From the NCBI GenBank assembly GCA_035264885.1, contig DATFPK010000030.1, positions 1 through 64,000 on the forward strand: DNA of 64,000 bases. The letters run 5' to 3'. The notes below the pieces were generated by a model that saw only the letters and a list, made by a program, of their open reading frames with translations, searched no databases and was not told the DNA's origin. Source of the DNA: DATFPK01 sp035264885. Its GTDB lineage: Bacteria > Actinomycetota > Thermoleophilia > Solirubrobacterales > 70-9. Positions 1 through 11,544 of this stretch are shown here, one piece after another; position 1 is the stretch's first letter; each line of letters opens with the position of its first letter. The position numbers were made by a program, and so were the translations under genes.

Positions 1-2693
<2,693 letters not shown>

Positions 2694-2788
2694 ATGCCTA
2701 GGTTAGCCGCCGCCCCAGCGCGGCACCCTGAGCGGCGAAGGAAGGGGATTCGGGCTTCCCTTGGATGCCCTCTCCTGCGCAGTCAGGG

Positions 2789-3136
2789 CTACGCCGCGCG
2801 GCCGCGCAGGCGGGCGGCCAGCTTGCGGGTCTGCCGCCGCTTCCGGCGCTTGTCGCGGTGGCGCTTGACCTGGCGCCGGATGTCCTCGGACAGCTCGTGG
2901 ATGCTGTGGGCCATGTCCGGCGACGCCTCGCGAGCCCGCAGGGTCACGCCCTTCAGATGGAGCGTCGCCTCGGCGATCATCGGCTCCGGGATCGCAGGGT
3001 TGCGCTCCTCGATCAGCTCGAGCTCCAGGGTGGCGAGGTCGGAGACCTGCTTCCCGACCCGCCTGAACCGCCTGAACACGTGCTCTCGCAACTGGTCCGT
3101 TACGTCGACGTTGCGGCCGCGAATCTCGATGCGCAC
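2789..3136 (-). CDS. hpf: Ribosome hibernation promoting factor, short HPF/RaiA type
   Basis: This 115-residue protein of the HPF/YfiA (sigma-54 modulation) family binds the 30S decoding region and silences ribosomes in stationary phase. The start opens with the typical first strand (VRIEIRGRNVDVTDQLREHV). The GTG start is fixed by a perfect AGGAGG four bases upstream; a longer upstream reading has no such site. The protein has only the S30AE domain and ends in a very basic tail (KRHRDKRRKRRQTRK), so it is the short form, without the C-terminal dimerisation domain of long HPF. The pair hpf-secA is common in Gram-positive and actinobacterial genomes, which supports the call. Confidence 0.9.
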   Translation of the reverse strand: MRIEIRGRNVDVTDQLREHVFRRFRRVGKQVSDLATLELELIEERNPAIPEPMIAEATLHLKGVTLRAREASPDMAHSIHELSEDIRRQVKRHRDKRRKRRQTRKLAARLRGRAA

Positions 3137-3207
3137 GGTCCCTCCTGTGTGGCGGATGAGGGAACGGATCCTACGCCGCGGAACCACCGACGGCAAGCCG
3201 TACGCCG

Positions 3208-3816
3208 TCAGACCTCACGGGCGAAGGTCACCCCTCGCACCTCCCCGGTCCCCGCCCGGCGCAGCGCCCTCGCGCACGCCGCGAGGGTTGCGCCCGTCGT
3301 CATCACGTCGTCGACCAGCAGGGCCACCGGGGGCGGCGGCGCTACGACGCCGATCGAGGGTGGCCTGGTCAGCCGCTCTTTTCGTCCCCGCCCGACCTGC
3401 CGCCCACCACCGCGGCGGGACAGGCAGAACTCCGGCGGCCGGCCGACGATCCGTCCCAGCGCCAGGGCCAGCTCCGCCGCCGGGTCGAAGCCGCGCAGGC
3501 GCAGGCGCAGCGGCGAGGCTGGCACCGGGACCAGGGAGGCATCGAGCAGAGGCCGTGGCGCAACCGCCGCGATCCGGATCGCCATCGCCTCGGCCGCGGG
3601 CAGCAGGCGCCGGTACTTGAGCGCGACGACCACGGCCCGTGCCACGGCGTCGTTCCGAGCCGCCGACACCATCGCGGAGAGACCGGGCGGGGGCGAGCCC
3701 AGCAGTGGTCCGCCGCGGCGCAGCTCCGCCTCACAGGCGGCGCAGAGGGCTCCGCGCGCCCTGCCTCGCCGGCAGGCGAGGCAGGCGGGCGGGACCAGGA
3801 GCGACGCCAGCCGCAC
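3208..3816 (-). CDS. ComF-family phosphoribosyltransferase-like protein
   Basis: The protein (~202 residues) has the ComF layout. An N-terminal cysteine cluster (CLAC...CAAC) resembles a zinc finger. It is followed by a PRTase fold with the PRPP-binding loop VALLVDDVMTTGATLAACARAL near the C-terminus. ComF proteins act in DNA uptake or an unknown nucleotide salvage role; no competence genes are visible nearby, so the substrate is unknown. The frame is open upstream into the next gene, but no ATG lies at a sensible place. I chose the GTG at 3816 (VRLASLLVPPACLAC) because it avoids overlap with the pyrophosphorylase upstream; the exact start is uncertain. Family assignment is firm and function is not. 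Confidence 0.8.
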   Translation of the reverse strand: MRLASLLVPPACLACRRGRARGALCAACEAELRRGGPLLGSPPPGLSAMVSAARNDAVARAVVVALKYRRLLPAAEAMAIRIAAVAPRPLLDASLVPVPASPLRLRLRGFDPAAELALALGRIVGRPPEFCLSRRGGGRQVGRGRKERLTRPPSIGVVAPPPPVALLVDDVMTTGATLAACARALRRAGTGEVRGVTFAREV

Positions 3817-3871
3817 GGGGCGAGGCTCGCAGTCGCCGGCGAACGCGGGAGTTGGGAACGTGACCGCTGCG

Positions 3872-4882
3872 CTACGAGCGGGTGCCGAGAATGCCGCCGG
3901 CGGCGACGGTCCCGTCGGCGAGGGTGACGCCGGGCAGGACGACGACGTCGCGCAGGCGGGCACCCGCACCGATCCGCGATCCCTCGCCGACCACGACGGG
4001 CCCGGTCACCGAGACTCCCTCCCCGAGCTCGACGCCGGGCCCGAACAGGACCGGGGGCTCGACCTCGGCGCCATCCAGGTCGGTCCCCTCACCGGCGCGG
4101 ACGCCAGGCGAGACCTCCGGTACCCCCGGGTCCACCCGGACCGCCCCCGTGAGGGCGTCGACGTTGCCGGCGTGGAGCTCCTCGAGGTTCCCGATGTCGT
4201 TCCAGTACTCGTCGATCTCATGCGAGTAGAACGGCACGTCGCTCTCGAGCAGCGCCGGGAACACGTCCATCGCCCAGTCGGCGAAGCCGGGAGGGTCGTC
4301 GGGGCCGGCGGCTTCGCTGGCACCGCCGGCGGGGAAGAAGTCGAAGATCTCGGCCTCGAACATGTAGATGCCGCAGTTGGCGAGGTCGGAGAGCGCTTCG
4401 TCGGGGTCCGGCTTCTCCTGGAAGCCCTGGATCCGCCCGTCTGAGCCGGTGATCACGACCCCGAACTGGCTGGTGTCCGCGACCCGCTTCGTCGCCAGGG
4501 TCGCGACGCCGTCGTGGGAGGCGTGGAAGTCACGCATCCGCGCGAGGTCTGCGTCGGTGAGGGCGTCGCCGGAGATCACCAGGAAAGAGGCGCCGAGGAA
4601 GTGGGCTACCTCACGAACCCCGCCGGCGGTACCGAGCAGCGACTCCTCCTGGCTGTAGCTCAGCTCGAGCCCGACGTCGGACCCGTCGCCGAAGTGCTCG
4701 CGGATCAGGTCGGGGAACCAGTGGATGTTCGCGACGACCTCGCGGAATCCGTGGCCGGCCAGGAGACGCCCGATGTGCTCCATCACAGGGCGCCCCAGGA
4801 CCGGCACCATCGGCTTCGGCATCTGGAACGTGATCGGCCGCAGCCGGGTCCCCAGCCCGGCGGCGAGGATCATCGCCCTCAT
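3872..4882 (-). CDS. NDP-sugar pyrophosphorylase with C-terminal hexapeptide repeats
   Basis: This 336-residue nucleotidyltransferase joins a sugar-1-phosphate to an NTP. The signature loop AAGLGTRLRP is at residues 7-16, followed by KPMVPVLGRPVMEH and the metal-binding SGDALTD. Residues from about 235 on are irregular left-handed beta-helix repeats (GPGVELGEGVSVTGPVVVGEGSRIG). The architecture matches mannose-1-phosphate guanylyltransferase and glucose-1-phosphate thymidylyl/uridylyltransferase-like proteins; base specificity cannot be read from sequence alone. It is one of two such enzymes in this run (the other is at 7237-8214), with an SIS sugar isomerase between them, so both probably feed activated hexoses into cell-wall polysaccharide. 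Confidence 0.88.
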   Translation of the reverse strand: MRAMILAAGLGTRLRPITFQMPKPMVPVLGRPVMEHIGRLLAGHGFREVVANIHWFPDLIREHFGDGSDVGLELSYSQEESLLGTAGGVREVAHFLGASFLVISGDALTDADLARMRDFHASHDGVATLATKRVADTSQFGVVITGSDGRIQGFQEKPDPDEALSDLANCGIYMFEAEIFDFFPAGGASEAAGPDDPPGFADWAMDVFPALLESDVPFYSHEIDEYWNDIGNLEELHAGNVDALTGAVRVDPGVPEVSPGVRAGEGTDLDGAEVEPPVLFGPGVELGEGVSVTGPVVVGEGSRIGAGARLRDVVVLPGVTLADGTVAAGGILGTRS

Positions 4883-4913
4883 CGAGTTCGTCGCTCGCGC
4901 CCCGAGCAGGGGC

Positions 4914-6185
4914 TCACGTCCCCTGGTCCCAGCTCGCCAGGTACTTCGACTGCAGGTCCGACAGCTCGTCGATCCGGATGCCCTTCGACTCGAGCTTCAG
5001 GCGGGCGATCTCGCGGTCGATCTCGGCCGGCACGACGTGCACCTTGGTCTCGAGGGTCTCGTGGTTCTGCACCATGTACTCGGCCGCCAGCGCCTGGTTG
5101 GCGAAGCTCATGTCCATCACCGCGGCCGGGTGGCCCTCGGCGCTGGCGAGGTTGACCAGGCGGCCATCCGCGAGCAGGAAGATCTCGCGGCCGTCCTTCA
5201 GGCGGTGCCCCGCCACCAGCGGACGGGCCTCGTAGGTGGACTCCGTCAGCTCGTCGAGGTCGCCCTTGTTGATCTCGACGTCGAAGTGGCCCGAGTTACA
5301 GACGATCGCGCCGCTCTTCATCACCTCGAACATCTCCCTGGCCACCGCGTCGCGGTTGCCCGTCACCGAGATGAAGATGTCGCCCTCCTTCGCAGCCTCG
5401 GCGCCGGGCATGACGTCGAAGCCGTCATGGACGGCCTCGAGGGCGCGCAGTGGATCGACCTCGCAGACGATCACGTGGGCGCCGTGGCCCTTGGCGCGCA
5501 TCGCGACGCCCTTGCCGCACCACCCGTAGCCGATGACGACGACCCGCAGGCCGGCGATCAGGACGTTCGTCGCCCGGATCACGCCGTCGAGCGTCGACTG
5601 GCCGGTGCCGTAGCGGTTGTCGAAGAAGTGCTTCGTCTGGGCCTCATTGACGGCGATGATCGGGAAGCCGAGCCTGCCCTCGGCCTCCAGCGCCTGCAGC
5701 CGGATCACCCCGGTGGTCGTCTCCTCGGTACCGCCGTAGACCTCGGAGAGCTGCTCGGGTCGCTCGCCGTGAAGAACCGAGATCACGTCGGCTCCGTCAT
5801 CCATCGTGACGTGGGGATGCTTGTCGACCGCCGCGTAGATGTGGCGGTAGTAGGTGTCGTTGTCCTCGCCGTTGATCGCGTGGACCTCGGCGCCGTAGCG
5901 GTCGACGAGCGCGGCAGCGGTCTCGTCCTGGGTCGAGAGCGGGTTCGAGGCGCAGAGGGCGACGTCGGCTCCGCCCGCCATCAGCGTCCTGACCAGATTC
6001 GCGGTCTCGGTCGTCACGTGGAGGCAACAGGCCATGCGGATGCCCTCGAGCGGCTTCTCACGCTCGAACCGCTCGCGGATCTGGGCGAGCACGGGCATCT
6101 GCCGGTCAGCCCACTCGATCCGCTTCTGGCCGGCGTCGGCCAGGGCGAGGTCGGCGATGTCGTAGTTGGAGGCGGCGGTTGCCAT
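4914..6185 (-). CDS. ahcY: S-adenosylhomocysteinase
   Basis: The enzyme splits S-adenosylhomocysteine into adenosine and homocysteine, relieving product inhibition of methyltransferases. The 423 residues match the compact bacterial/archaeal form. Visible landmarks are HVTTETANL and CASNPLSTQDE in the substrate domain, EETTTGV and the Lys-Phe-Asp-Asn active site (TKHFFDNRYGTGQS), the NAD-binding loop VIGYGWCGKGVA, and NSGHFDVEI. The start ATG (MATAASNYDIADL) has an AAAGGA ribosome site about six bases upstream. The 74-bp gap upstream is too short to hold an evident SAH riboswitch. Placement inside a sugar-nucleotide gene run looks like convenience; no functional link is evident. Confidence 0.96.
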   Translation of the reverse strand: MATAASNYDIADLALADAGQKRIEWADRQMPVLAQIRERFEREKPLEGIRMACCLHVTTETANLVRTLMAGGADVALCASNPLSTQDETAAALVDRYGAEVHAINGEDNDTYYRHIYAAVDKHPHVTMDDGADVISVLHGERPEQLSEVYGGTEETTTGVIRLQALEAEGRLGFPIIAVNEAQTKHFFDNRYGTGQSTLDGVIRATNVLIAGLRVVVIGYGWCGKGVAMRAKGHGAHVIVCEVDPLRALEAVHDGFDVMPGAEAAKEGDIFISVTGNRDAVAREMFEVMKSGAIVCNSGHFDVEINKGDLDELTESTYEARPLVAGHRLKDGREIFLLADGRLVNLASAEGHPAAVMDMSFANQALAAEYMVQNHETLETKVHVVPAEIDREIARLKLESKGIRIDELSDLQSKYLASWDQGT

Positions 6186-6259
6186 CAAGTCCTTTCCGGT
6201 CGAATCAGGCCCGGAGGATAGTGGCGGCCTGCCTCCGGGGCGGACCGCCGGGAGCCCGC

Positions 6260-7237
6260 TCAAGCCCTGCCGAGGTCCTGCTTGAGCCGTTCGAGGACCG
6301 TGACCGGGTCGGGGTCGATACCCCGCCGCTCGGCCAGGGCGACCGAGACGAGGTCGCCGAGCATGACGGCCCAGAGCTGGCGCTGGGACCGGGTCTCGCC
6401 CTCGGTCTCCACCTCGGCGACGGCCGCCGCCGTCTGGCCTGCAAGCCGGGCAGTGAGCTCGATCCGCCGGCGCTCGCGAGGGTGCTGGTCGGCGTCGGCG
6501 AGGAAGACAGCGGAGAGCGGCGCGCCGCCGGCTCCCGACCAACCCTCGATCTCGTTGTGGTCGGCCTCGGGAAGGTCGGAGGCGAAGGCGGGGGACTTCG
6601 CGTTCTCGTTGACCTGCGTCTTCCAGCGGCGGGCGACCGGGATGGTCAGGTCGGCGCCGTAGATCACCGGGATCGAGCCGTGCAGCTCCTCCGCGACCTG
6701 CTCGGCGCGCCCGCGGAGGGCCTGCCGGGAGCGCTCGAGGTGTGCGGCGGCGCCATCGATCTCCGTGTGGATCCGCGGCGCGGCGCCGGCAAGGGCCGCT
6801 ACCTCGGCGGCGACCACGACCATGTAGGCGACGGCGGCGCGTGGCTGGAGGATCCCCGGCAGCCCGACGACCGGTACCCCCGCCTCGCGGGCCCGCTCGG
6901 CCAACTCGCCCCCAGTAGTGCAGGCCACCCGCCTGGCGCCGAGGGCGCCGGCGCCCTCGAAGCAGGCGATCGTCTCCTCGGTGTTGCCCGAGTAGCTCGA
7001 GCAGAGAACCGTGTGGTCGGGGGTCGCCCAGACCGGCAGCTCGTAGCCGCGGACGGTCAGGATCGGCTTCGTGCAGCGGGTCCCGAGCGCCGCCGCTGCG
7101 AGGTCACCGCCGACGGCGGAACCGCCCATCCCGCAGACGAGCACCCCGGCCGCCTCGCGCGGCTCGAGGCGCGCCGACTCGACACGGAAGAGCGCGTCGC
7201 GCAGGTGGTCGGGAATCGCGAGCACGTCCTCGAGCAT
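6260..7237 (-). CDS. SIS-domain bifunctional phosphoglucose/phosphomannose isomerase
   Basis: This 325-residue protein belongs to the actinobacterial/archaeal bifunctional PGI/PMI family, which interconverts glucose-6-P, fructose-6-P and mannose-6-P. The N-terminal SIS domain shows GMGGSAVGGDL and the sugar-phosphate loop SSYSGNTEETI. The C-terminal half has the family motif PEADHNEIEGW. Its ATG overlaps the TGA of the upstream pyrophosphorylase by one base (TGATG), which implies translational coupling. It plausibly supplies mannose-6-P for the neighbouring NDP-sugar pyrophosphorylases. A phosphomannomutase, needed between the two steps, is not in this window. Confidence 0.9.
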   Translation of the reverse strand: MLEDVLAIPDHLRDALFRVESARLEPREAAGVLVCGMGGSAVGGDLAAAALGTRCTKPILTVRGYELPVWATPDHTVLCSSYSGNTEETIACFEGAGALGARRVACTTGGELAERAREAGVPVVGLPGILQPRAAVAYMVVVAAEVAALAGAAPRIHTEIDGAAAHLERSRQALRGRAEQVAEELHGSIPVIYGADLTIPVARRWKTQVNENAKSPAFASDLPEADHNEIEGWSGAGGAPLSAVFLADADQHPRERRRIELTARLAGQTAAAVAEVETEGETRSQRQLWAVMLGDLVSVALAERRGIDPDPVTVLERLKQDLGRA

Positions 7238-8214
7238 CAGGCCGCCACCCTTTCGTCGCTTCCAACGGTGGCGCCGGCGACCTCCGCCCCCGGGGCGACG
7301 AGGACGCCCGGCGAGAGGATCGACCCGCGGACAGTGGCCCCCTGCCCTACCCGGCAGCCGTCGAGCAGGACCGACCCCGTGATCTCGGCTCCGTCGGCGA
7401 CCTTCGATCCGGCTGACACGACCGCTCGCGGGCCCACCGTCGCTCCGGGATCCACCTCGGCGCCCGGTGCGACGAGGACGGCATCGGGGTGCGGCTCGAC
7501 TCGCGTGCGGACCCGCCCCTCGAGGATGTCCCAGGTCGCCTGGAGGTAGCGGTCGGGGGTACCGATGTCCATCCAGTAGCCCTCCAGGCGCAAGCCGTAG
7601 AGGCCACTACCTGCCATCCGCGGGAAGAGCTCCCGCTCGATCGAGACGGAGCGGCCCGGAGGGACCCGGTCGAGGACCTCGCGCTCGAGGACATAGGTCC
7701 CGGCGTTGACCTCTCCCGTGGCCACGCTCGAGCGCTCGTCCGGCTTCTCGACGAACTCGGTGACCTCGCCCCCGAGCTCACGCCTCACGAGCCCGTAGGA
7801 GCCGGGCTCCTCGACCGGGTGAAGGCCGAGGGTCGCGAGGGCGCCCGACTCCTCGTGGAAGCGGATCAGCGAGGTCAGGTCGAGGTCGCTGAGGACGTCG
7901 CCGTTCAGGGCGAGGAAGCGGTCCCGTAGGTGAGGCTCGGCGTGCTTGATGGCGCCGGCGGTGCCCCGCGGCTCGGGCTCGACCACCCAGGTGAGGCGCG
8001 GACCCCCGGGCTCGCCCTCGCCCAAGACGTCGCGGAGCGCGTCCGGCAGGAAGCCGCAGGCGAGCACGACTTCGTCGACTCCGTGGCCGTCCAGCCACTC
8101 GATCAGGTAGGAGATGAACGGCCGGTCGACGAGGGGAACGACCGGCTTCGGGATGTCCGCGGTCAGCGGACGCAGCCGCGTTCCCTGCCCGCCGACCAGG
8201 ACGACAGCCTGCAT
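7237..8214 (-). CDS. NDP-sugar pyrophosphorylase (mannose-1-P guanylyltransferase-like)
   Basis: This 325-residue enzyme is the second sugar nucleotidyltransferase of the run. The signature VLVGGQGTRLRPLT opens the protein. KPVVPLVDRPFISY, LNGDVLSDLD and the product-binding VEKPDE follow, and the last ~90 residues are left-handed beta-helix repeats (DPGATVGPRAVVSAGSKV). The organisation resembles bacterial ManC/GMPPB-type guanylyltransferases. It is coupled to the SIS isomerase gene (one-base overlap) and lies directly behind UDP-glucose dehydrogenase with no gap. I infer GDP-mannose or a related NDP-hexose as product; the nucleotide is not proven. Confidence 0.88.
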   Translation of the reverse strand: MQAVVLVGGQGTRLRPLTADIPKPVVPLVDRPFISYLIEWLDGHGVDEVVLACGFLPDALRDVLGEGEPGGPRLTWVVEPEPRGTAGAIKHAEPHLRDRFLALNGDVLSDLDLTSLIRFHEESGALATLGLHPVEEPGSYGLVRRELGGEVTEFVEKPDERSSVATGEVNAGTYVLEREVLDRVPPGRSVSIERELFPRMAGSGLYGLRLEGYWMDIGTPDRYLQATWDILEGRVRTRVEPHPDAVLVAPGAEVDPGATVGPRAVVSAGSKVADGAEITGSVLLDGCRVGQGATVRGSILSPGVLVAPGAEVAGATVGSDERVAA

Positions 8215-9540
8215 CTAGAGCTCGGGCTCGCCTGCTTCGAAGGCAGGTGCCGGCAGCTCGGTCGCGACCCTTCCGATGCCCTCATAGGTGAACCCCGCCC
8301 GGCGCATCGTGTCCGGGTCGAGGAAGTTCCGCCCGTCGATCAGGAGCGGCCGGGACATCCGCCCCGCCGCGGCCGGCCAGTCGAGCTCGGAGAATTCCGG
8401 CCATTCGGTGACCAGAACTGCGGCGTCGGCGTCCTCCAGGGCGGCGGTGGCTGAATCGACCAGGTCCACAGACGCCAGCATCTCGCGGGCCCGCGGCTCG
8501 GCGACCGGGTCATAGGCGACGACCTCGGCGCCCTCACCCTGGAGGCGGGCCGCCAGGACGAGGCTCGAGGCCTCGCGCATGTCATCGGTATGCGGTTTGA
8601 AGGCGAGCCCGAGCAGCGCGATCCGCTTGCCCAGCAGCGACCCGAGGTGCTTCTGCAGCTTCCCGACGACCCGCCGCTTCTGAAGCTCGTTCACCTCGAT
8701 CACCGCGTTGAGGAGCTGGAAGTGGTAGCCGGTGTTCCCGGCAAGCATCTTCAGCGCTGAGACGTCTTTCGGAAAGCAGCTTCCCCCGTAGCCGATCCCG
8801 GCCCGGAGGAAGCTCGGGCCGATCCGCCGGTCGAGGCCCATGCCGCGTGAGACCTCGCTCACGTCGGCCCCCACCTCCTCGCAGACGTTGGCGATCTCGT
8901 TGATGAAGGAGATCTTGGTCGCCAGAAAGGCGTTGGAGGCCAGCTTGATCATCTCGGCGCTGGCGACGTCGGTCTGGACGATCTCACCGCCGAGCGGCTC
9001 GTAGAGGTCGGCGACCGCCCGGGCCGCGGCGGCGTCCTCGGGCTCGGCTCCGACGACGACTCGGTCCGGATGCAGGAAGTCCTCGACGGCGGAGCCCTCC
9101 TTGAGGAACTCGGGGCAGGACACGTAGGGCACGCCGGGCAGCTCGCGCCTGACCGCGGCGCCGGTGCCGGCGGGCACCGTGCTCTTCATCACCAGGATGT
9201 GGTCACCGCCGCGCTGGAGGTCTGCGACCACCGAGCGGACCCGGCCCAGGTCGGCGTCGCCCGAATAGGTCGGCGGCGTGTCGACGCAGACGAAGAGCAG
9301 CTTCGCCCGATCGAGCAGGTCCTCCATGGAGGCGGTGAAGTTCAGGCGCTCGGCGTTGCGGTTCACCAGCTCGGCGAGCCCGGGCTCGTGAATGCCGACC
9401 TCGCCGCGCGTCAGCGCGTCGACCTTCTCGGGGACGATGTCGCGGGCGGTGACGTCATGGCCGAGCTCGGCGAAGCAGGCGGCGGTGACCAGCCCGACCC
9501 AACCGACGCCGACGACCCCGATCTCGCTGGGCTCGCTCAT
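8215..9540 (-). CDS. ugd: UDP-glucose 6-dehydrogenase
   Basis: The enzyme oxidises UDP-glucose twice to UDP-glucuronate with NAD+. Over 441 residues it has the N-terminal Rossmann loop (GVVGVGWVGL), the conserved KSTVPAGTG, the CPEFLKEGSAVEDF block, and the catalytic cysteine at about residue 255 in GYGGSCFPKD. The C-terminal UDP-binding domain carries LLGLAFKPHTDDMREA. Its ATG overlaps the TGA of the LCP-family gene (ATGA). Next to an LCP protein and two sugar-nucleotide enzymes, it probably supplies UDP-glucuronate for an anionic wall polymer. Confidence 0.95.
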   Translation of the reverse strand: MSEPSEIGVVGVGWVGLVTAACFAELGHDVTARDIVPEKVDALTRGEVGIHEPGLAELVNRNAERLNFTASMEDLLDRAKLLFVCVDTPPTYSGDADLGRVRSVVADLQRGGDHILVMKSTVPAGTGAAVRRELPGVPYVSCPEFLKEGSAVEDFLHPDRVVVGAEPEDAAAARAVADLYEPLGGEIVQTDVASAEMIKLASNAFLATKISFINEIANVCEEVGADVSEVSRGMGLDRRIGPSFLRAGIGYGGSCFPKDVSALKMLAGNTGYHFQLLNAVIEVNELQKRRVVGKLQKHLGSLLGKRIALLGLAFKPHTDDMREASSLVLAARLQGEGAEVVAYDPVAEPRAREMLASVDLVDSATAALEDADAAVLVTEWPEFSELDWPAAAGRMSRPLLIDGRNFLDPDTMRRAGFTYEGIGRVATELPAPAFEAGEPEL

Positions 9541-11543
9541 CGCTTCCGTTTCGCGCGACCCGGCTTCGGCGTCGGTGTGATCTCGCCCATCGCCTTGGCC
9601 ATCCCGATCATCTGGTCGTTGGTCAGGGTGCGGAGCAGGCTGTTCGAGACCCAGTAGGAGTTTCCGTCCTCCTCCCAGGCGACCAGCCGGATGCGGTCGC
9701 CGGTGACGTAGATGTCGTAATCACGGCCATCGATGTCCCTGGTCTCGCTGGGGTTCTTGAGAATCGGCGGATCGCCCCAGTCGCGGATCCCCTCCACGCC
9801 GAAGTAGTGGGTGCCGTCCGGGAGGTTGACGGTGAGGACGATCTTGTAGGCCCCGTGCGCGTTCCCCGAGGTGTCGTTCAGGTGGTAGACCCGCGGCACC
9901 TGGTCGTAGATCGTCCCGGACGGCAGGCGGCGCGGATAGAAGACCGGGAAGTCGCCTCCGACCCTTCGAGTGATCTTGCCGGCCATCTGGCGGCTGAACT
10001 CGTGGGCGTCCACCAAGCCGTCGGACTCGGGCGCATCGGAGCTGCCGCCCTGCTGCCGCTTGGGCCTGCGCTTCGGCTCGGTCGAGTCCTCATTGCCGGC
10101 GTCGTCGGCGTTCACCTCGTCGAGCGACCCACGCGGCCCGCCCTGGACCTCGAACCCGAGGAACTGCTCGATCGCCGGCTTGATTTCCGCCCGCGTCGCG
10201 TACACGTAGCTCGGTCCGAGCCGGGCCGGGAAGCGGATCTCTCGGATCGGGGCGCCCCGAGCCTCGATCAGGAGCCTCAGCACCTCGACCATCGTCTGCC
10301 AGCTGGTGATGTCGGACTGCGTGTGCTCGGTGAAGATGTCGACGAGCTCGTCGCGGTCGGTGAACAGGCGGGTCGCCGGCACTCGCTGGCGCGCCTCGCG
10401 GAGGAAGTCCTGCTGGCGGGCGGCGCGGACCAGGTCGGTGTCGGTGTGGCGGTAGCGGGCGTAGTCGAGCGCGTCCTCGCCGCAGAGCCGCTGATAGCCG
10501 GGTTGGAGGTTGATCTCGTCGTACTGGAGCTCCACCGGCAGTCCCGCGTTCGAGTGGTAGTAGCGCCGGTCGACGTCGATGTAGACGCAGTCGAGAGCGT
10601 TGATCGCCTGGGCGAAGCCGAGGAAGTCGACGTTGACGAGGTGGTTGATCTGCACGCCCATCCCCCGAGTGAGCCGTTTGATCGTCCGAAGGGTCAGCTT
10701 CGGGCCGCCGTAGGCGTACGCCTCGTTGAACTTGCCGGTTCCGTAGTCCGGTATGTCGACCTTGAGGTCGCGGGGGATGTTGAGCATGGCGATGATGTTG
10801 CGGTCGGGATCGATCCGGAGGAGGATCGTGGTGTCGGAGCGTCCCCGGTCGTCGCTGCCGCTTGAGGCGCGGCGGTCCGAGCCGAGGATCAGGAACGTCT
10901 GCGCGGCGCCGCCATCGACTTCGGCGAGCTGCTCCTGGATGCCCTCGATGGGCTGGATGTCATCGGTGATCTTCACCACCTCGAGGATCCCGGCGGTGGC
11001 GGTGGCGGCGGCGAACGCGCCGACGATCAGGAACCCGCCGAGGACGAACCGCAGCCAGAGCCGCTTGCGCCTGGGCGCCGGCTCGGGGTCCCCTGACAGC
11101 GGGGGGCGGACCGGGGCCCAGGGCTCGCCGCTGCGGGCCGCCGACGCGATCGCCGCGCGCGCCTCGGCCCGCCCGCGGTGGCTGATCAGGGTCGGCTCGG
11201 CCTGCTGCTGCTCGGGGTGGCGAGCCTCCTCCTCCTCGGACTCCGGCTCCCCCTGATCTTCTTCGGGGTCCGTCTCCGGTCCAGGGTCCGGGTCCCGCTC
11301 CGGTCCAGGGTCCGGCTCCGGTTCCGGTTCGGGACCAGGCTCGGGGTCCGTCGGCTGCCCGTCGGGGGCCTCACCGGGTGCGTACTCGACGGTCTCGCCC
11401 GGGTCCCCAGCGGATTCCTCCGGCGAAGCCTTGCCGGCCGGCTTTCCCGCCGCCTCCCGCAACGCCTCCGCGAACTGGGGGTCGAGCTCGGGGACGTCGT
11501 CCCCGCCGCCGGCACGGCGGTCGTCCGACTCGGGCGACGTCAA
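9537..11543 (-). CDS. LytR-CpsA-Psr (LCP) family cell-wall polymer transferase
   Basis: LCP proteins move lipid-linked glycopolymers onto peptidoglycan on the outer face of the membrane. The first ~165 residues are cytoplasmic and highly acidic and proline-rich, with repeated Glu/Asp-Pro and Gly-Pro-Glu units. A single membrane span follows (FVLGGFLIVGAFAAATATAG, about 166-190). The LCP domain then shows LGSDRR, RSDTTILLRIDP, NIPRD, KFNEAYAYGG and ARYRHTDTDLVRAARQQ, the conserved Arg/Asp residues of the family. After a charged linker, a C-terminal domain of ~150 residues contains a LytR_C-like or unknown extension (YKIVLTVNLPDGTHYFGVEG). At 668 residues it is long for the family. It sits between ugd and a peptidase gene with overlapping or adjacent starts. 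Confidence 0.9.
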   Translation of the reverse strand: MTSPESDDRRAGGGDDVPELDPQFAEALREAAGKPAGKASPEESAGDPGETVEYAPGEAPDGQPTDPEPGPEPEPEPDPGPERDPDPGPETDPEEDQGEPESEEEEARHPEQQQAEPTLISHRGRAEARAAIASAARSGEPWAPVRPPLSGDPEPAPRRKRLWLRFVLGGFLIVGAFAAATATAGILEVVKITDDIQPIEGIQEQLAEVDGGAAQTFLILGSDRRASSGSDDRGRSDTTILLRIDPDRNIIAMLNIPRDLKVDIPDYGTGKFNEAYAYGGPKLTLRTIKRLTRGMGVQINHLVNVDFLGFAQAINALDCVYIDVDRRYYHSNAGLPVELQYDEINLQPGYQRLCGEDALDYARYRHTDTDLVRAARQQDFLREARQRVPATRLFTDRDELVDIFTEHTQSDITSWQTMVEVLRLLIEARGAPIREIRFPARLGPSYVYATRAEIKPAIEQFLGFEVQGGPRGSLDEVNADDAGNEDSTEPKRRPKRQQGGSSDAPESDGLVDAHEFSRQMAGKITRRVGGDFPVFYPRRLPSGTIYDQVPRVYHLNDTSGNAHGAYKIVLTVNLPDGTHYFGVEGIRDWGDPPILKNPSETRDIDGRDYDIYVTGDRIRLVAWEEDGNSYWVSNSLLRTLTNDQMIGMAKAMGEITPTPKPGRAKRKR

Positions 11544-11544
11544 C

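Noticed and set aside
2694..2788. Terminator between the hibernation factor and secA
   Set aside because: A weak hairpin (AAGGGGA with TTCCCTT) has a mismatch and no T-run. Not enough to call.
6186..6259. SAH riboswitch upstream of ahcY
   Set aside because: The gap to the upstream gene is 74 bp and I see no conserved SAH-riboswitch core, so the gene appears to be cotranscribed.
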